This document shows, piece after piece, positions 1 through 7,135 of a DNA stretch of 13,953 bases (the stretch's first letter is position 1; every line of letters begins with the position of its first letter). Where the stretch lies: the NCBI GenBank assembly GCA_036554605.1, contig DATBMY010000235.1, forward strand, positions 1 to 13,953. Direction: 5' to 3'. The translations under genes and the position numbers were made by a program. The notes below the pieces were generated by a model. That model was given only the letters and a program-made list of their open reading frames with translations, was not told where the DNA came from and ran no database searches. Origin of the DNA: DATBMY01 sp036554605. GTDB lineage: Bacteria > Acidobacteriota > Blastocatellia > UBA7656.

Positions 1-691
1 CGGTCGCGGCCGTGTAAAGCTCTACGCACGCGCGCGGTGCGGCGCAGGCGACCGCGAGTATTGCGCCCCTCGCACCCATCACCAGCGACGGGAAGAGTAT
101 TCCGCCGTTGCCAACCATCACCGCGAACTCGCCCGGCGCCCGGCGCAATGTGTCGGATATCGCGCCCATATTCCCGCTGCTGTCTTTTACGCCGATTATG
201 TTTTCGTGCTCGGCGAGACTCGCTATGGTGGCCGGGTCGATTATTACGCCGGTGTTTTGCGGAACGTTATAGATAAAGACCGGGATGGGCGAAGCGCTGG
301 CAACCTCATCATAAAACCTGGCAAGCGCGTTTTGAGTCATCGAGGACTTGTAGAAGTACGGCGTTACAACAAGCGCGGCATCGGCTCCGGCATCGGCAGC
401 GCGCCGCGAGGCATTGATTGCTCCGCGAGTCGAAAGCTCGTTTACGCCCGCGATGACCGTATGGTGTGGAAGGGCGGCGCGACGAATGGTTTCAATAACC
501 CGCACGCGCTCTTCGTCCGACAGGTGGACCGCTTCGCCGTTCGAGCCAAGCGCGACGTAACCGGCAAGGCCCGTTTCATTATACCGGGCGATGTTTTCGG
601 CGAGCGTGTCGTAATCGAGATCGCTTCGGCCGTCGAAGGGCGTGGTGAGCGGGGGGAATATTCCGTTGAGATTAACGCTTTTCATTGGCAT
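1..691 (-). CDS. DHDPS/HOGA-family (DapA-like) class I aldolase, partial
   Basis: N-terminal ~230 residues of a TIM-barrel class I (Schiff-base) aldolase of the dihydrodipicolinate synthase / N-acetylneuraminate lyase family, usually ~290-300 aa; the C-terminus lies beyond the window start. Seen in the translation: IFPPLTTPF near the N-terminus, GSNGE (about residues 49-53, where E. coli DapA has GTTGE), VVTPYFYK, YNVPQNTG with the conserved Tyr, and VKDSSG with the Schiff-base Lys at about 169. GSNGE, the SPIPVFIYNVP stretch and VGNGG resemble mitochondrial 4-hydroxy-2-oxoglutarate aldolase (HOGA1) more than true DapA, so a lysine-pathway role should not be assumed. ATG at 691 was chosen because a purine-rich AAAAGAAAAAAG tract sits 6 nt upstream; an in-frame ATG two codons later (685) is equally possible. 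It diverges from fmt. The family call is firm, the exact substrate is not. Confidence 0.88.
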   Translation of the reverse strand, partial: MPMKSVNLNGIFPPLTTPFDGRSDLDYDTLAENIARYNETGLAGYVALGSNGEAVHLSDEERVRVIETIRRAALPHHTVIAGVNELSTRGAINASRRAADAGADAALVVTPYFYKSSMTQNALARFYDEVASASPIPVFIYNVPQNTGVIIDPATIASLAEHENIIGVKDSSGNMGAISDTLRRAPGEFAVMVGNGGILFPSLVMGARGAILAVACAAPRACVELYTAAT

Positions 692-758
692 TGCCGACTT
701 TTTTCTTTTACGTCTTTGACTGGTCGCCGGTTTCAGCCAAAGCAAAGTATAAAGCCGA

Positions 759-788
759 ATTATAGTTGCCGCCGTGCAAATGGCGCAA
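759..788 (-). promoter_or_regulatory. putative sigma70-type promoter of the aldolase gene
   Basis: On the minus strand, TTGCGC (3 of 6 matches to TTGACA), an 18-nt spacer and a perfect TATAAT, about 68 nt upstream of the aldolase start. The -10 is exact and the -35 weak. Inferred from consensus only. Confidence 0.4.
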
Positions 789-885
789 CTTGGCTGGCAA
801 GGGGGGGGGCTACGGAGTTTTGTACATGACACTTAGGGGCGCGACTGTGATTGAAAATCGGGCGCGATGCGGTTATGAATGTGCT

Positions 886-1839
886 ATGAGAGTGATCTTT
901 ATGGGTACGCCAGATTTTGCCGCCGCCTCGCTCGCTCGCCTTATAGAAGATGGGCACGAGATAGTAGCGGTCATCACGCAGCCCGACAAGCCCGCGGGCA
1001 GGGGCAAGCACGAGAAGACGCCGCCCGTCAAAGAGCTCGCCCTCCGACACGGCCTGAGCGTTTATCAGCCCGCGAAGATAAAGACAAATGAGGAGGTGCG
1101 GCGGATTTTTGAATCGCTCGCGCCGGACATATGCGTGGTCGCGGCGTACGGCAAGATACTGCCCGGGTGGATGCTCCGCCTGCCGAGACTTGGCTCGATA
1201 AACGTGCACGCGTCGCTGCTGCCGAAATACCGCGGCGCGGCGCCTATAAACTGGGCGATAGCCCGGGGCGAGCGCGATACGGGCGTGACCATAATGCAGA
1301 TGGACGAGGGGCTGGACACGGGGCCAATGCTTGCGAAGCGCGCCGTCGAGATAGGGCCGCGGGAAACGGCCGTGGAGCTGTCCGCGCGGCTCGCGAAGAC
1401 CGGCGCCGCGCTGCTTTCCGAGACTCTGCCGCTGGTCGAGCGCGGCGAGATAGAGCCCGAGCCGCAGGACGATGGCGCGGCCACTCATGCGCCGATGCTT
1501 AAACGCGAGGACGGGTTGATTGATTGGAGTATGAGCGCCGAAGAGATTTCAAACCGCGTTCGCGCATTTCAACCCTGGCCCGGCGCTTATACGATCTTTC
1601 GCGGCAGCCGCCTGATTATCTGGCGCGCGCGCGTCTCGCAAATTGAGGACGGGGGGGCCGAAACGGGAGTGATTCTCACCATAAGCAAAGAAGGAATCAT
1701 GGTCTCTTGCGCCGGGGAGACGGCTTTATTGATAGAGGAGTTGCAGCTGGGAGGAAAGCGAAGACTTGCCGCGCGCGACTTCGCAAACGGCATGAGATTA
1801 AGCCCCGGCGATTATTTGACGGGCGCGGACCGGGAATAA
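886..1839 (+). CDS. fmt: methionyl-tRNA formyltransferase
   Basis: Cytosolic enzyme that transfers a formyl group from 10-formyl-tetrahydrofolate to Met-tRNA(fMet), making the initiator tRNA. The protein is 317 aa, normal for the family (~310-315). It begins MRVIFMGTPDF, the typical N-terminal strand, followed by TQPDKPAGRG and the signature LLPKYRGAAPI (about residues 111-121). The formyltransferase catalytic triad is present as N106, H108 and D144, which line up with N108/H110/D146 of the E. coli enzyme. The C-terminal tRNA-binding domain shows RAFQPWPGAYT. The frame is open upstream to 766, but the added residues do not look like Fmt, so the ATG at 886 is the start; no clear Shine-Dalgarno precedes it. 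The gene is not next to def here. A G7 run at 1651-1657 lies inside the C-terminal domain coding region. Certain identification. Confidence 0.97.
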   Translation: MRVIFMGTPDFAAASLARLIEDGHEIVAVITQPDKPAGRGKHEKTPPVKELALRHGLSVYQPAKIKTNEEVRRIFESLAPDICVVAAYGKILPGWMLRLPRLGSINVHASLLPKYRGAAPINWAIARGERDTGVTIMQMDEGLDTGPMLAKRAVEIGPRETAVELSARLAKTGAALLSETLPLVERGEIEPEPQDDGAATHAPMLKREDGLIDWSMSAEEISNRVRAFQPWPGAYTIFRGSRLIIWRARVSQIEDGGAETGVILTISKEGIMVSCAGETALLIEELQLGGKRRLAARDFANGMRLSPGDYLTGADRE

Positions 1840-1858
1840 CGCCAAATCAAGGTATGCA

Positions 1859-1887
1859 TTGACATCACGAGGGTGGTCGCGTATCGT
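1859..1887 (+). promoter_or_regulatory. sigma70-type promoter of sat
   Basis: A perfect TTGACA -35 (1859-1864), a 17-nt spacer and TATCGT as -10 (4 of 6) lie just past the fmt stop. They predict a start near 1894 and a ~40-nt leader for sat. This suggests sat is transcribed on its own rather than only by read-through from fmt. Confidence 0.6.
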
Positions 1888-1933
1888 TCAACGTTTGTTC
1901 ATAAAACCTGAATCTTCACTGTGAGGAACATAA

Positions 1934-3100
1934 ATGGAAACGATAGCACCACACGGCGGGCGGCTCATCAACCGCGAGCTTACAGGCATCGAGCGCGAAA
2001 CGCTTTTAGAGCAAGTCCCGCGGATGCCGAGCATGGTTTTACGCCCGCGAGAAATCTCCGATCTTGAGATGATCGCCAACGGCGCCTTCAGCCCGCTCGA
2101 AGGCTTTATGTGCGAGGACGATTATGTTGCCGTGCGCGGGAACCGCCATCTGGCTTCGGGCCTGCCGTGGACGATACCGGTAACGCTTTCGGCGGCCGAC
2201 GATATTGCCGAAAAAATAGATGAAGGCTCGGATGTTGCGCTCTATGACGGCCAGAAGCACCTGCTCGGCGTTTTGCACCTGCGTCAAAAATTCCGCTACG
2301 ACAAACAGCGCGAGGCCGAGCGCGTCTATTTAACCACGGACGAAAAGCACCCGGGAGTCGCCGCGCTTTACGAGCAGGGCGATTATCTGATGGGCGGTCC
2401 CGTCAGCCTGCTCAACCGCCCGCGCAGCCCGCTCTTTCCCGCTTATCGACTCGACCCGGCCGCAACGCGCGACGAGTTTAAGAAGAAGGGATGGCGGCGC
2501 GTGGTGGCGTTCCAGACCCGCAACCCCATTCACCGCGCGCACGAGTACATAATCAAGTGCGCGCTCGAAACCGTAGACGGGTTGCTGCTACACCCGCTGG
2601 TCGGCGAGACCAAGAGCGACGACATACCGGCCGACGTGCGGATGCGCTGCTACGAGATGATGCTAGAGCATTACTTCCCGAAAACGCGCACGCTGCTTGC
2701 GGTCAATCCGGCCGCGATGCGATATGCCGGGCCGCGCGAAGCTGTCTTTCACGCGATCATCAGAAAGAATTATGGCTGCACGCATTTCATAGTCGGGCGC
2801 GACCACGCGGGGGTGGGCAATTACTATGGCACCTACGACGCTCACTATATCTTCAACGAGTTCGACCCGGAGTCGCTTGCCATAACGCCGATGTTCTTCG
2901 ATCACTCATTCTATTGCCGCCGCTGCGACGCCATGGCTTCTAACAAGACGTGCCCGCATGACAGCCAGGAGCATGTGACGCTTTCAGGGACGAAGGTGCG
3001 CGAGATGCTCGGCCGCGGAGAGATGCCGCCGGCCGAATTCTCGCGGCCCGAAGTCGCCGCCATACTTATCGACGCAATGCGCGAAGGCAGCCGGTCGTAG
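1934..3100 (+). CDS. sat: sulfate adenylyltransferase (ATP sulfurylase)
   Basis: Makes adenosine 5'-phosphosulfate and pyrophosphate from ATP and sulfate, the first step of sulfate activation, in the cytosol. At 388 aa it is the single-chain Sat type found in bacteria and archaea, unrelated to the CysD/CysN pair. Visible signatures: N-terminal PUA-like part with FSPLEGFM; QTRNPIHRAHE (Q194-E204) carrying the (T/Q)xRNP and HxxH ATP-site motifs; HPLVGETKSDDIPADVR; RYAGPREA; VGRDHAG (287-293); and the C-terminal GTKVREML. A Cys cluster, C328-x2-C331 and C340 followed by H342, fits the structural zinc site known in bacterial Sat enzymes. There is no fused APS kinase domain. The start is set by GAGGA at 1923-1927, 6-7 nt before the ATG. 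No cysC, cysH or apr genes are nearby, so assimilatory versus dissimilatory use cannot be told; assimilation is more likely. Confidence 0.96.
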   Translation: METIAPHGGRLINRELTGIERETLLEQVPRMPSMVLRPREISDLEMIANGAFSPLEGFMCEDDYVAVRGNRHLASGLPWTIPVTLSAADDIAEKIDEGSDVALYDGQKHLLGVLHLRQKFRYDKQREAERVYLTTDEKHPGVAALYEQGDYLMGGPVSLLNRPRSPLFPAYRLDPAATRDEFKKKGWRRVVAFQTRNPIHRAHEYIIKCALETVDGLLLHPLVGETKSDDIPADVRMRCYEMMLEHYFPKTRTLLAVNPAAMRYAGPREAVFHAIIRKNYGCTHFIVGRDHAGVGNYYGTYDAHYIFNEFDPESLAITPMFFDHSFYCRRCDAMASNKTCPHDSQEHVTLSGTKVREMLGRGEMPPAEFSRPEVAAILIDAMREGSRS

Positions 3101-3136
3101 CCCGCGGTTGAGCCAGGCGCGGTCACCGCTCCGCCC

Positions 3137-3165
3137 TTGGATTGCCGGCGCAATAGGTATTTAAT
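3137..3165 (+). promoter_or_regulatory. putative promoter of the BON lipoprotein gene
   Basis: TTGGAT (3137-3142), a 17-nt spacer and TTTAAT (3160-3165; 5 of 6 match to TATAAT) in the AT-richer gap after sat. The predicted leader is about 60 nt and includes the strong ribosome site at 3223-3230. Consensus match only. Confidence 0.4.
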
Positions 3166-3232
3166 TGTGTATTGAATAGAGTGGAGCGCCGGTGTTTGAT
3201 CAATCAAAAAAGAAGAACTGACGGAGGTGAGC

Positions 3233-3706
3233 ATGAGAAGCAGATTAAGATTTTATATGGCGGCAATAGCATTTGCGGCCCTGACATTTGCCGGATGCCA
3301 GGAGGGCGGCAACGCTAATGGTAACAGGCCCGCCAACGCTAACCGCGCAGCCGCGAACGCCAATTCGGGCGGCATCCTCGGTATATCTGCCGAGGACATA
3401 CAAAAGGCCAAGGACGAGGCCAGCCGTCTCGGATCGAAGGTCGGGCAGGGAGCCAACGACGCCTGGATATGGACCAAGACGCGCACCGCGCTTGCGACGG
3501 CCGACAACCTCGAAGACGGCAACATAAACATTGATGTCGAGAATGGTGTTATAACCTTGAGGGGCAGCGTGCCGGATCAGAACCAGAAAGCGCGGGCCGA
3601 ACAGGTCGCTCGCGGGATTGAAGGGGTTACGAGCGTAACTAACAATCTTCAGGTGGGCGCCCCCTCGGGCACGGCCAACGCAAACGCTAACAGCAACTCT
3701 CGCTGA
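3233..3706 (+). CDS. BON-domain lipoprotein
   Basis: 157-aa predicted lipoprotein. The N-terminus MRSRLRFYMAAIAFAALTFAGC is a lipoprotein signal peptide with a lipobox-like FAGC (Cys about residue 22), so the mature protein should be lipid-anchored in the periplasm or outer membrane. An Asn/Ala-rich low-complexity linker (NANGN, ANANR, AANAN) follows, then a helical segment and one BON domain (about residues 80-145) with the typical NINIDVENGVITLRGSV strand pair and VTSVTNNLQV end. The tail is again NANANSNS. BON domains (OsmY, Kon, secretin neighbours) are thought to bind phospholipid or other ligands and often answer envelope stress; the exact job here is unknown. ATG 3233 is preferred over the in-frame GTG at 3227 because that GTG lies within the GGAGGTGA ribosome site (3223-3230). 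A strong hairpin ends the unit. Confidence 0.88.
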   Translation: MRSRLRFYMAAIAFAALTFAGCQEGGNANGNRPANANRAAANANSGGILGISAEDIQKAKDEASRLGSKVGQGANDAWIWTKTRTALATADNLEDGNINIDVENGVITLRGSVPDQNQKARAEQVARGIEGVTSVTNNLQVGAPSGTANANANSNSR

Positions 3707-3716
3707 TTAAAGATCG

Positions 3717-3740
3717 GGGGACGCGCTGGTGTGCGTCCCC
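3717..3740 (+). terminator. hairpin terminator after the BON lipoprotein gene
   Basis: Perfect 8-bp GC-rich stem GGGGACGC/GCGTCCCC around an 8-nt loop, starting 11 nt after the stop codon. No U-tract follows (TGAAATTCTA), so it may act as a weak or Rho-assisted terminator or as a 3'-end stabiliser. Confidence 0.6.
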
Positions 3741-3788
3741 TGAAATTCTATTGGCCTGTTGCCTGCCCCGCTTTTATGAGGAAATGAA

Positions 3789-4223
3789 ATGGCGGATGAA
3801 AAAAAAGCTCTTAACCTGCATCTCCATTACACGATCTTTTGCGAAGACGTGCGGCTGGAGGTAAATAACAAGCTGAGTTTCATGGGAATATTCTATGGCA
3901 TACAGGTCCCTCAGCTTCCCGTCACCCTGTTGAAGATAGCGGTCATCAACCACTGGTCAGGACCCGGGCAATACCTCTCCGAGGTGCGAATACTCACGCC
4001 CGACCGCGCGCAGCCCATAGCAGTGTCGCCCCCGTCGCCTTTCGAGATTCCGGCCGACGGATTCGCGGATAACGTGACGATCTTCGCCAATGTGACATTT
4101 CCAGTAGCGGGCGATTATTATGTTCAGACGCTTATAAACTCTAACCTTTTTATGGAGCAGAAATTGAGCGTGACGGACCTGAGCCAGCAGCGTGCTTCCG
4201 TCAGCACCGACACGATTCAGTAG
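3789..4223 (+). CDS. uncharacterised beta-rich protein, DUF6941-like
   Basis: 144-aa soluble protein with no signal peptide or membrane segment. The pattern is an N-terminal strand pair (LHYTIFCEDVRLEVNNKLSFMGIFYGIQV), a core KIAVINHWSGPGQYLSEVRILTPD, a proline-rich stretch, then VTIFANVTFPVAGDYYVQTLINSNLFMEQKLSV. The sequence 'gene product switched on, sigma-like G(I/V)F, then a G-x-Y strand and a final xxxLxV strand' recalls the DUF6941 family of small beta-sandwich proteins. I recognise this from pattern memory only and no function is known. A good GAGGA (3778-3782) sits 6 nt before the ATG. It lies after the BON terminator and upstream of the Clp gene on the same strand, with an 80-nt gap holding a possible promoter, so it may be monocistronic. 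Confidence 0.75.
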   Translation: MADEKKALNLHLHYTIFCEDVRLEVNNKLSFMGIFYGIQVPQLPVTLLKIAVINHWSGPGQYLSEVRILTPDRAQPIAVSPPSPFEIPADGFADNVTIFANVTFPVAGDYYVQTLINSNLFMEQKLSVTDLSQQRASVSTDTIQ

Positions 4224-4235
4224 CGGGGATTGGTG

Positions 4236-4262
4236 TTGACCCTCGGCGACTCAGGGTATAGG
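4236..4262 (+). promoter_or_regulatory. possible promoter of the Clp/YbjN/coaE run
   Basis: TTGACC (4236-4241) and TATAGG (4257-4262) with a short 15-nt spacer, ~43 nt upstream of the Clp start. Both hexamers are reasonable (5 of 6 and 4 of 6) but the spacing is suboptimal, so this is tentative. Confidence 0.35.
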
Positions 4263-4305
4263 CTTTCACGGCTACAGTTATTGGCCGCGGCAGACTCATC
4301 ACTTG

Positions 4306-6618
4306 ATGCAGAAGCAACAGCTCCTAAACCTTCTTGACACCGACGCGCGCCAGGCATTCGAGCGCGCAAAGACGATTGCGCGCCAGCGGGGAGGGGTGCT
4401 GTCGCCGCTGCACCTTATCGCGGCGCTGCTCGAATCAATATCGCTCGATTCGGAGCATGCCCACAACGCGCGCGCGCGCGCGCTTGAGTCCTTGCACGAA
4501 TCGCTTTCCGCTCGCTACCCCAAAGAGGCGGAAGATATAAGAATCACGCGCGAAACTCAGGCGGCAATCTCGGAAGCCAGCCGCATCGCAAAGAGCGAAG
4601 GCTGCGTATTCGCATCGAGCGTGCACCTGCTGCGGGCCGCGCTCGATGACGTTGGCGTAAAAGAGGTGCTTGGCGACTCGTCGCTTCTCGTCAGCCTGAT
4701 ATCGGAATCGATCACAAAGCGCGCCGTCGCCGGTCGCCTGGCAGTTCAACCCGGCAAGGCGAAAGCATCGCCCCAGACTCCACTACAGGCGGAGGGCGGC
4801 AACGCGCCGGGCTCGCGGCACCTGGCCGAGGCTTTGCGCAATTATTGCTCGGACCTTGCCGAAGAGACTCGCGCCACATCGCCTCATCCGTTCGTAGGCC
4901 GCGAGCGCGAAACGACGGCGGTGCTGGAAACGCTCTGCCGCAAACTCAAGAATAACCCTCTGCTGATAGGCAAGCCCGGCGTAGGCAAGACGGCGCTCGT
5001 CGCGGCCGTTGCCTCGCGGCTATGCGAGGGACAGGTGCCGGCGCGGCTCAGGGGCAAGCGCATATTGGAAGTCTCGCGCCTGAAGCTGCTGGCCGACGCG
5101 AAATTCGCGGGCGAGGTCGAAGAACGCGTAAAGACCTTGCTCGAAGAGGTCCGCCGCGCGGGCGATGTGATACTTTTCTTCGACGAGATACATACGCTGC
5201 TGGGCGCGGGGGGCGCGAGCGGGACGGGCGACGTTGCCAACCTGCTAAAGTCGTCGCTTTCGAAAGGCGAGATCAGTTGCCTGGGCGCGACCACGCTCGC
5301 CGAATACTACAAGTACATAGCCCGCGACGAAGCGCTTGCGCGCCGCTTCAGCACCATCACCATAGAAGAGCCCTCGCTCGAAGAGACGCAGCGCATGCTC
5401 AACGAGGCGCGAAGCGTTTTCGAGTCTTACCACGCGGTTATGATCGGTCAGGAGGTAATATCCTTCATAGTCGAGATGGCCGACCGTTACCTGCACTCGC
5501 GCAGCTTTCCCGATAAGGCGTTCGACCTTCTGGACCGCGCCGCGGCCAAGGCGACAATCGCGGGCCAGGAGCGGCTCACGCGCGATACGGTGACCGAGAC
5601 GCTGTCGGAGACTACGGGACTGCCGCTCGAGATCATGGACGAAGACCCGGCCGACAGGCTTGCGCGGCTCGAAGGCTTTTTGAACGCCGCGGTGCCGGGC
5701 CAGGAGCGCGCCGCGCGCGACATATCGCGCGTGGTCCGCATAGCGAAGCTGGGGCTTGAGCTCAGGCCCGAGACACCGGACGGCGTCTTCCTGTTCGTCG
5801 GCCCCGAGGGGGTCGGCAAACACGAGATGGCCGCCGCGCTCGCGAAGTTCCTTTACGGGTCGTCCCAGAAGATAACCCAGTTCGACCTGAGCCAGTTTAC
5901 CGAGGCCTGGTCCATATCGCGGCTGGTCGGCGCCGAGCCGGGTTACGTCGGATACGCCGACCGCAGCGGGCTGCTTTCAAAGGCCGCCGAAGACAGCCCG
6001 CACTCGGTGCTTTACTTTCGAAACATCGATCTTGCGCACCCGGTGGTGCAGCAGTTTCTCAGCGAGGCGTTCGAGCAGGGGCGGTTTACGGACGCCGCCG
6101 GTTCGAAGATATCGCTTTCAAACACCACGGTGGTAATGTCGCTTTCGCAGATGGGCGGAAACAACAAGCAATCTCATGTCGGCTTTATTTCCGAAGACGC
6201 GGACGAGCGCCGGTCTAGCGCCGGGCTGCGCGGCACGGGCGGGCTTAACACGCGCGAGCGCGCGTTCGGAATACTGGAGTCGCTGCTGGCCACCGTGGAT
6301 GAGGTCGTAGAGTTTCAGGTGCTGGACCGCTCGGCGACCGAGAAGATAATAGCCGAGCGGCTCGAAGCGCTCGGAGCGCGGCTCGAATCGGCGCAACCGG
6401 TCGTCGTGCGCATAGACCCGCAACTTGCCTCGTTCTTCGCCGAGCGGCTGGCCGCCGAGCGAAAGAGCCTGGGGCAGTTGGAGCGATTGCTTCAGGAGAC
6501 AATAATCATACCGTTCACGCATCTGCATGTTGATCGCCACCCGGAGGGCAACCGGCCGGAGGTTACGATCAACCTCGAAGACGGCTCGGTCAAGCTCGCG
6601 ACGGCGGGCGCATTGTAG
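4306..6618 (+). CDS. ClpA-like AAA+ unfoldase with a degenerate second ATPase domain
   Basis: 770-aa two-ring Clp ATPase (counting from ATG 4306; an in-frame TTG lies one codon upstream; no Shine-Dalgarno). Order: Clp N-domain (about 1-145); a linker; AAA1 with Walker A GKPGVGKT (222-229), Walker B VILFFDEIH (D293, E294), pore loop AKFAGEVEER, sensor GATT and Arg finger ARRF, all intact; no middle coiled-coil, so ClpA-like rather than ClpB/ClpC/ClpV; then AAA2. AAA2 is broken at every catalytic point: Walker A ends GVGKH (H506 for Thr/Ser), Walker B reads LYFRNID (R572-N573 for Asp-Glu), sensor 1 reads MSLSQMG instead of TSNLG, and the usual FRPEFLNRID Arg-finger region reads ILESLLATVD. Its pore loop GYVGY is kept, and VGF (625-627) sits where ClpA has its ClpP-docking IGL. 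Expected role: cytosolic substrate unfolding powered by ring 1, possibly feeding ClpP. Likely co-transcribed with the YbjN gene. Confidence 0.93.
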   Translation: MQKQQLLNLLDTDARQAFERAKTIARQRGGVLSPLHLIAALLESISLDSEHAHNARARALESLHESLSARYPKEAEDIRITRETQAAISEASRIAKSEGCVFASSVHLLRAALDDVGVKEVLGDSSLLVSLISESITKRAVAGRLAVQPGKAKASPQTPLQAEGGNAPGSRHLAEALRNYCSDLAEETRATSPHPFVGRERETTAVLETLCRKLKNNPLLIGKPGVGKTALVAAVASRLCEGQVPARLRGKRILEVSRLKLLADAKFAGEVEERVKTLLEEVRRAGDVILFFDEIHTLLGAGGASGTGDVANLLKSSLSKGEISCLGATTLAEYYKYIARDEALARRFSTITIEEPSLEETQRMLNEARSVFESYHAVMIGQEVISFIVEMADRYLHSRSFPDKAFDLLDRAAAKATIAGQERLTRDTVTETLSETTGLPLEIMDEDPADRLARLEGFLNAAVPGQERAARDISRVVRIAKLGLELRPETPDGVFLFVGPEGVGKHEMAAALAKFLYGSSQKITQFDLSQFTEAWSISRLVGAEPGYVGYADRSGLLSKAAEDSPHSVLYFRNIDLAHPVVQQFLSEAFEQGRFTDAAGSKISLSNTTVVMSLSQMGGNNKQSHVGFISEDADERRSSAGLRGTGGLNTRERAFGILESLLATVDEVVEFQVLDRSATEKIIAERLEALGARLESAQPVVVRIDPQLASFFAERLAAERKSLGQLERLLQETIIIPFTHLHVDRHPEGNRPEVTINLEDGSVKLATAGAL

Positions 6619-6634
6619 CCGGCGATCAAAAACT

Positions 6635-7117
6635 ATGGAGTTTAAGAGCGAGAGTCATAAGAAGGTTCACGAGAAGACGCGCAATTACCTATGCAGCCTT
6701 TTCGGCGAAGTGAACGTCAAGGCCATGGGAGATACGTTCGCTCTTCAGGAAGGCTCGACCTTCGTCTATGTCAGGGTCTTTCCCATAGGCGAAAAGAAAG
6801 CGGGCGTCGAAGTTTTCTCCTACGTCGTGATGGACGTGGAGGCGACCCCCGAGCTTATGCGATACCTGCTCACATATAATCTGCGGCTCATACTCGGCGC
6901 GTTCGGCATGTCGCTGGGCGAGGGAGACCGCGGCTCGGTGCTGCTGACGCACACGATACTCGGCGATTCGATGGACCGCGAAGAGCTTTACGCAAGCGTA
7001 TCGGCCATCGCGCGCGTCGCCGACGACACGGACGATCAGATCGTTACTGCGTTTGGCGGCAAGACCGCGCTCGATAAGCTCATAACCCGAAGAGACGGCG
7101 CGGAAGTCTGGGAATAA
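6635..7117 (+). CDS. YbjN / type III chaperone-fold protein
   Basis: 160-aa cytosolic protein with the CesT/YbjN-type alpha-beta fold seen in secretion chaperones and the YbjN family. Characteristic pattern: an N-terminal helix, strands FALQEGSTFVYVRVFP and VEVFSYVVMDVEAT, then PELMRYLLTYNLRLILGAFGM, the hydrophobic strand SVLLTHTILGDSMDREELYASVSAIARVADDTDDQIVTAFGG. YbjN-like proteins are thought to bind peptides or proteins; none has a known enzymatic activity. ATG 6635 is used because the open frame upstream runs inside the Clp gene and has no YbjN character; no Shine-Dalgarno is visible, so translation may be coupled to the Clp gene, whose stop is only 16 nt away. That spacing, plus its chaperone fold, suggests it works with the Clp protein as an adaptor or substrate handler. 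This functional link is inference. Confidence 0.8.
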   Translation: MEFKSESHKKVHEKTRNYLCSLFGEVNVKAMGDTFALQEGSTFVYVRVFPIGEKKAGVEVFSYVVMDVEATPELMRYLLTYNLRLILGAFGMSLGEGDRGSVLLTHTILGDSMDREELYASVSAIARVADDTDDQIVTAFGGKTALDKLITRRDGAEVWE

Positions 7118-7135
7118 AGATCTGAAATCTCAAAT

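Noticed and set aside
716..753. Promoter TTGACT ... TATAAA for fmt
   Set aside because: The spacer would be 26 nt, too long for a sigma70 promoter.
206..829. 207-aa plus-strand open frame across the aldolase gene
   Set aside because: It is antisense to a clear DHDPS/HOGA-family protein, has no family pattern, and comes from high-GC frame openness.
766..885. N-terminal extension of Fmt back to 766
   Set aside because: The added residues look like translated spacer and the protein's normal N-terminus starts at the ATG at 886.
4306..6618. ClpB, ClpC or ClpV (TssH) identity for the AAA+ protein
   Set aside because: There is no middle coiled-coil or M-domain between AAA1 and AAA2, and a VGF loop is present, so it is ClpA-like; no type VI secretion genes are nearby.
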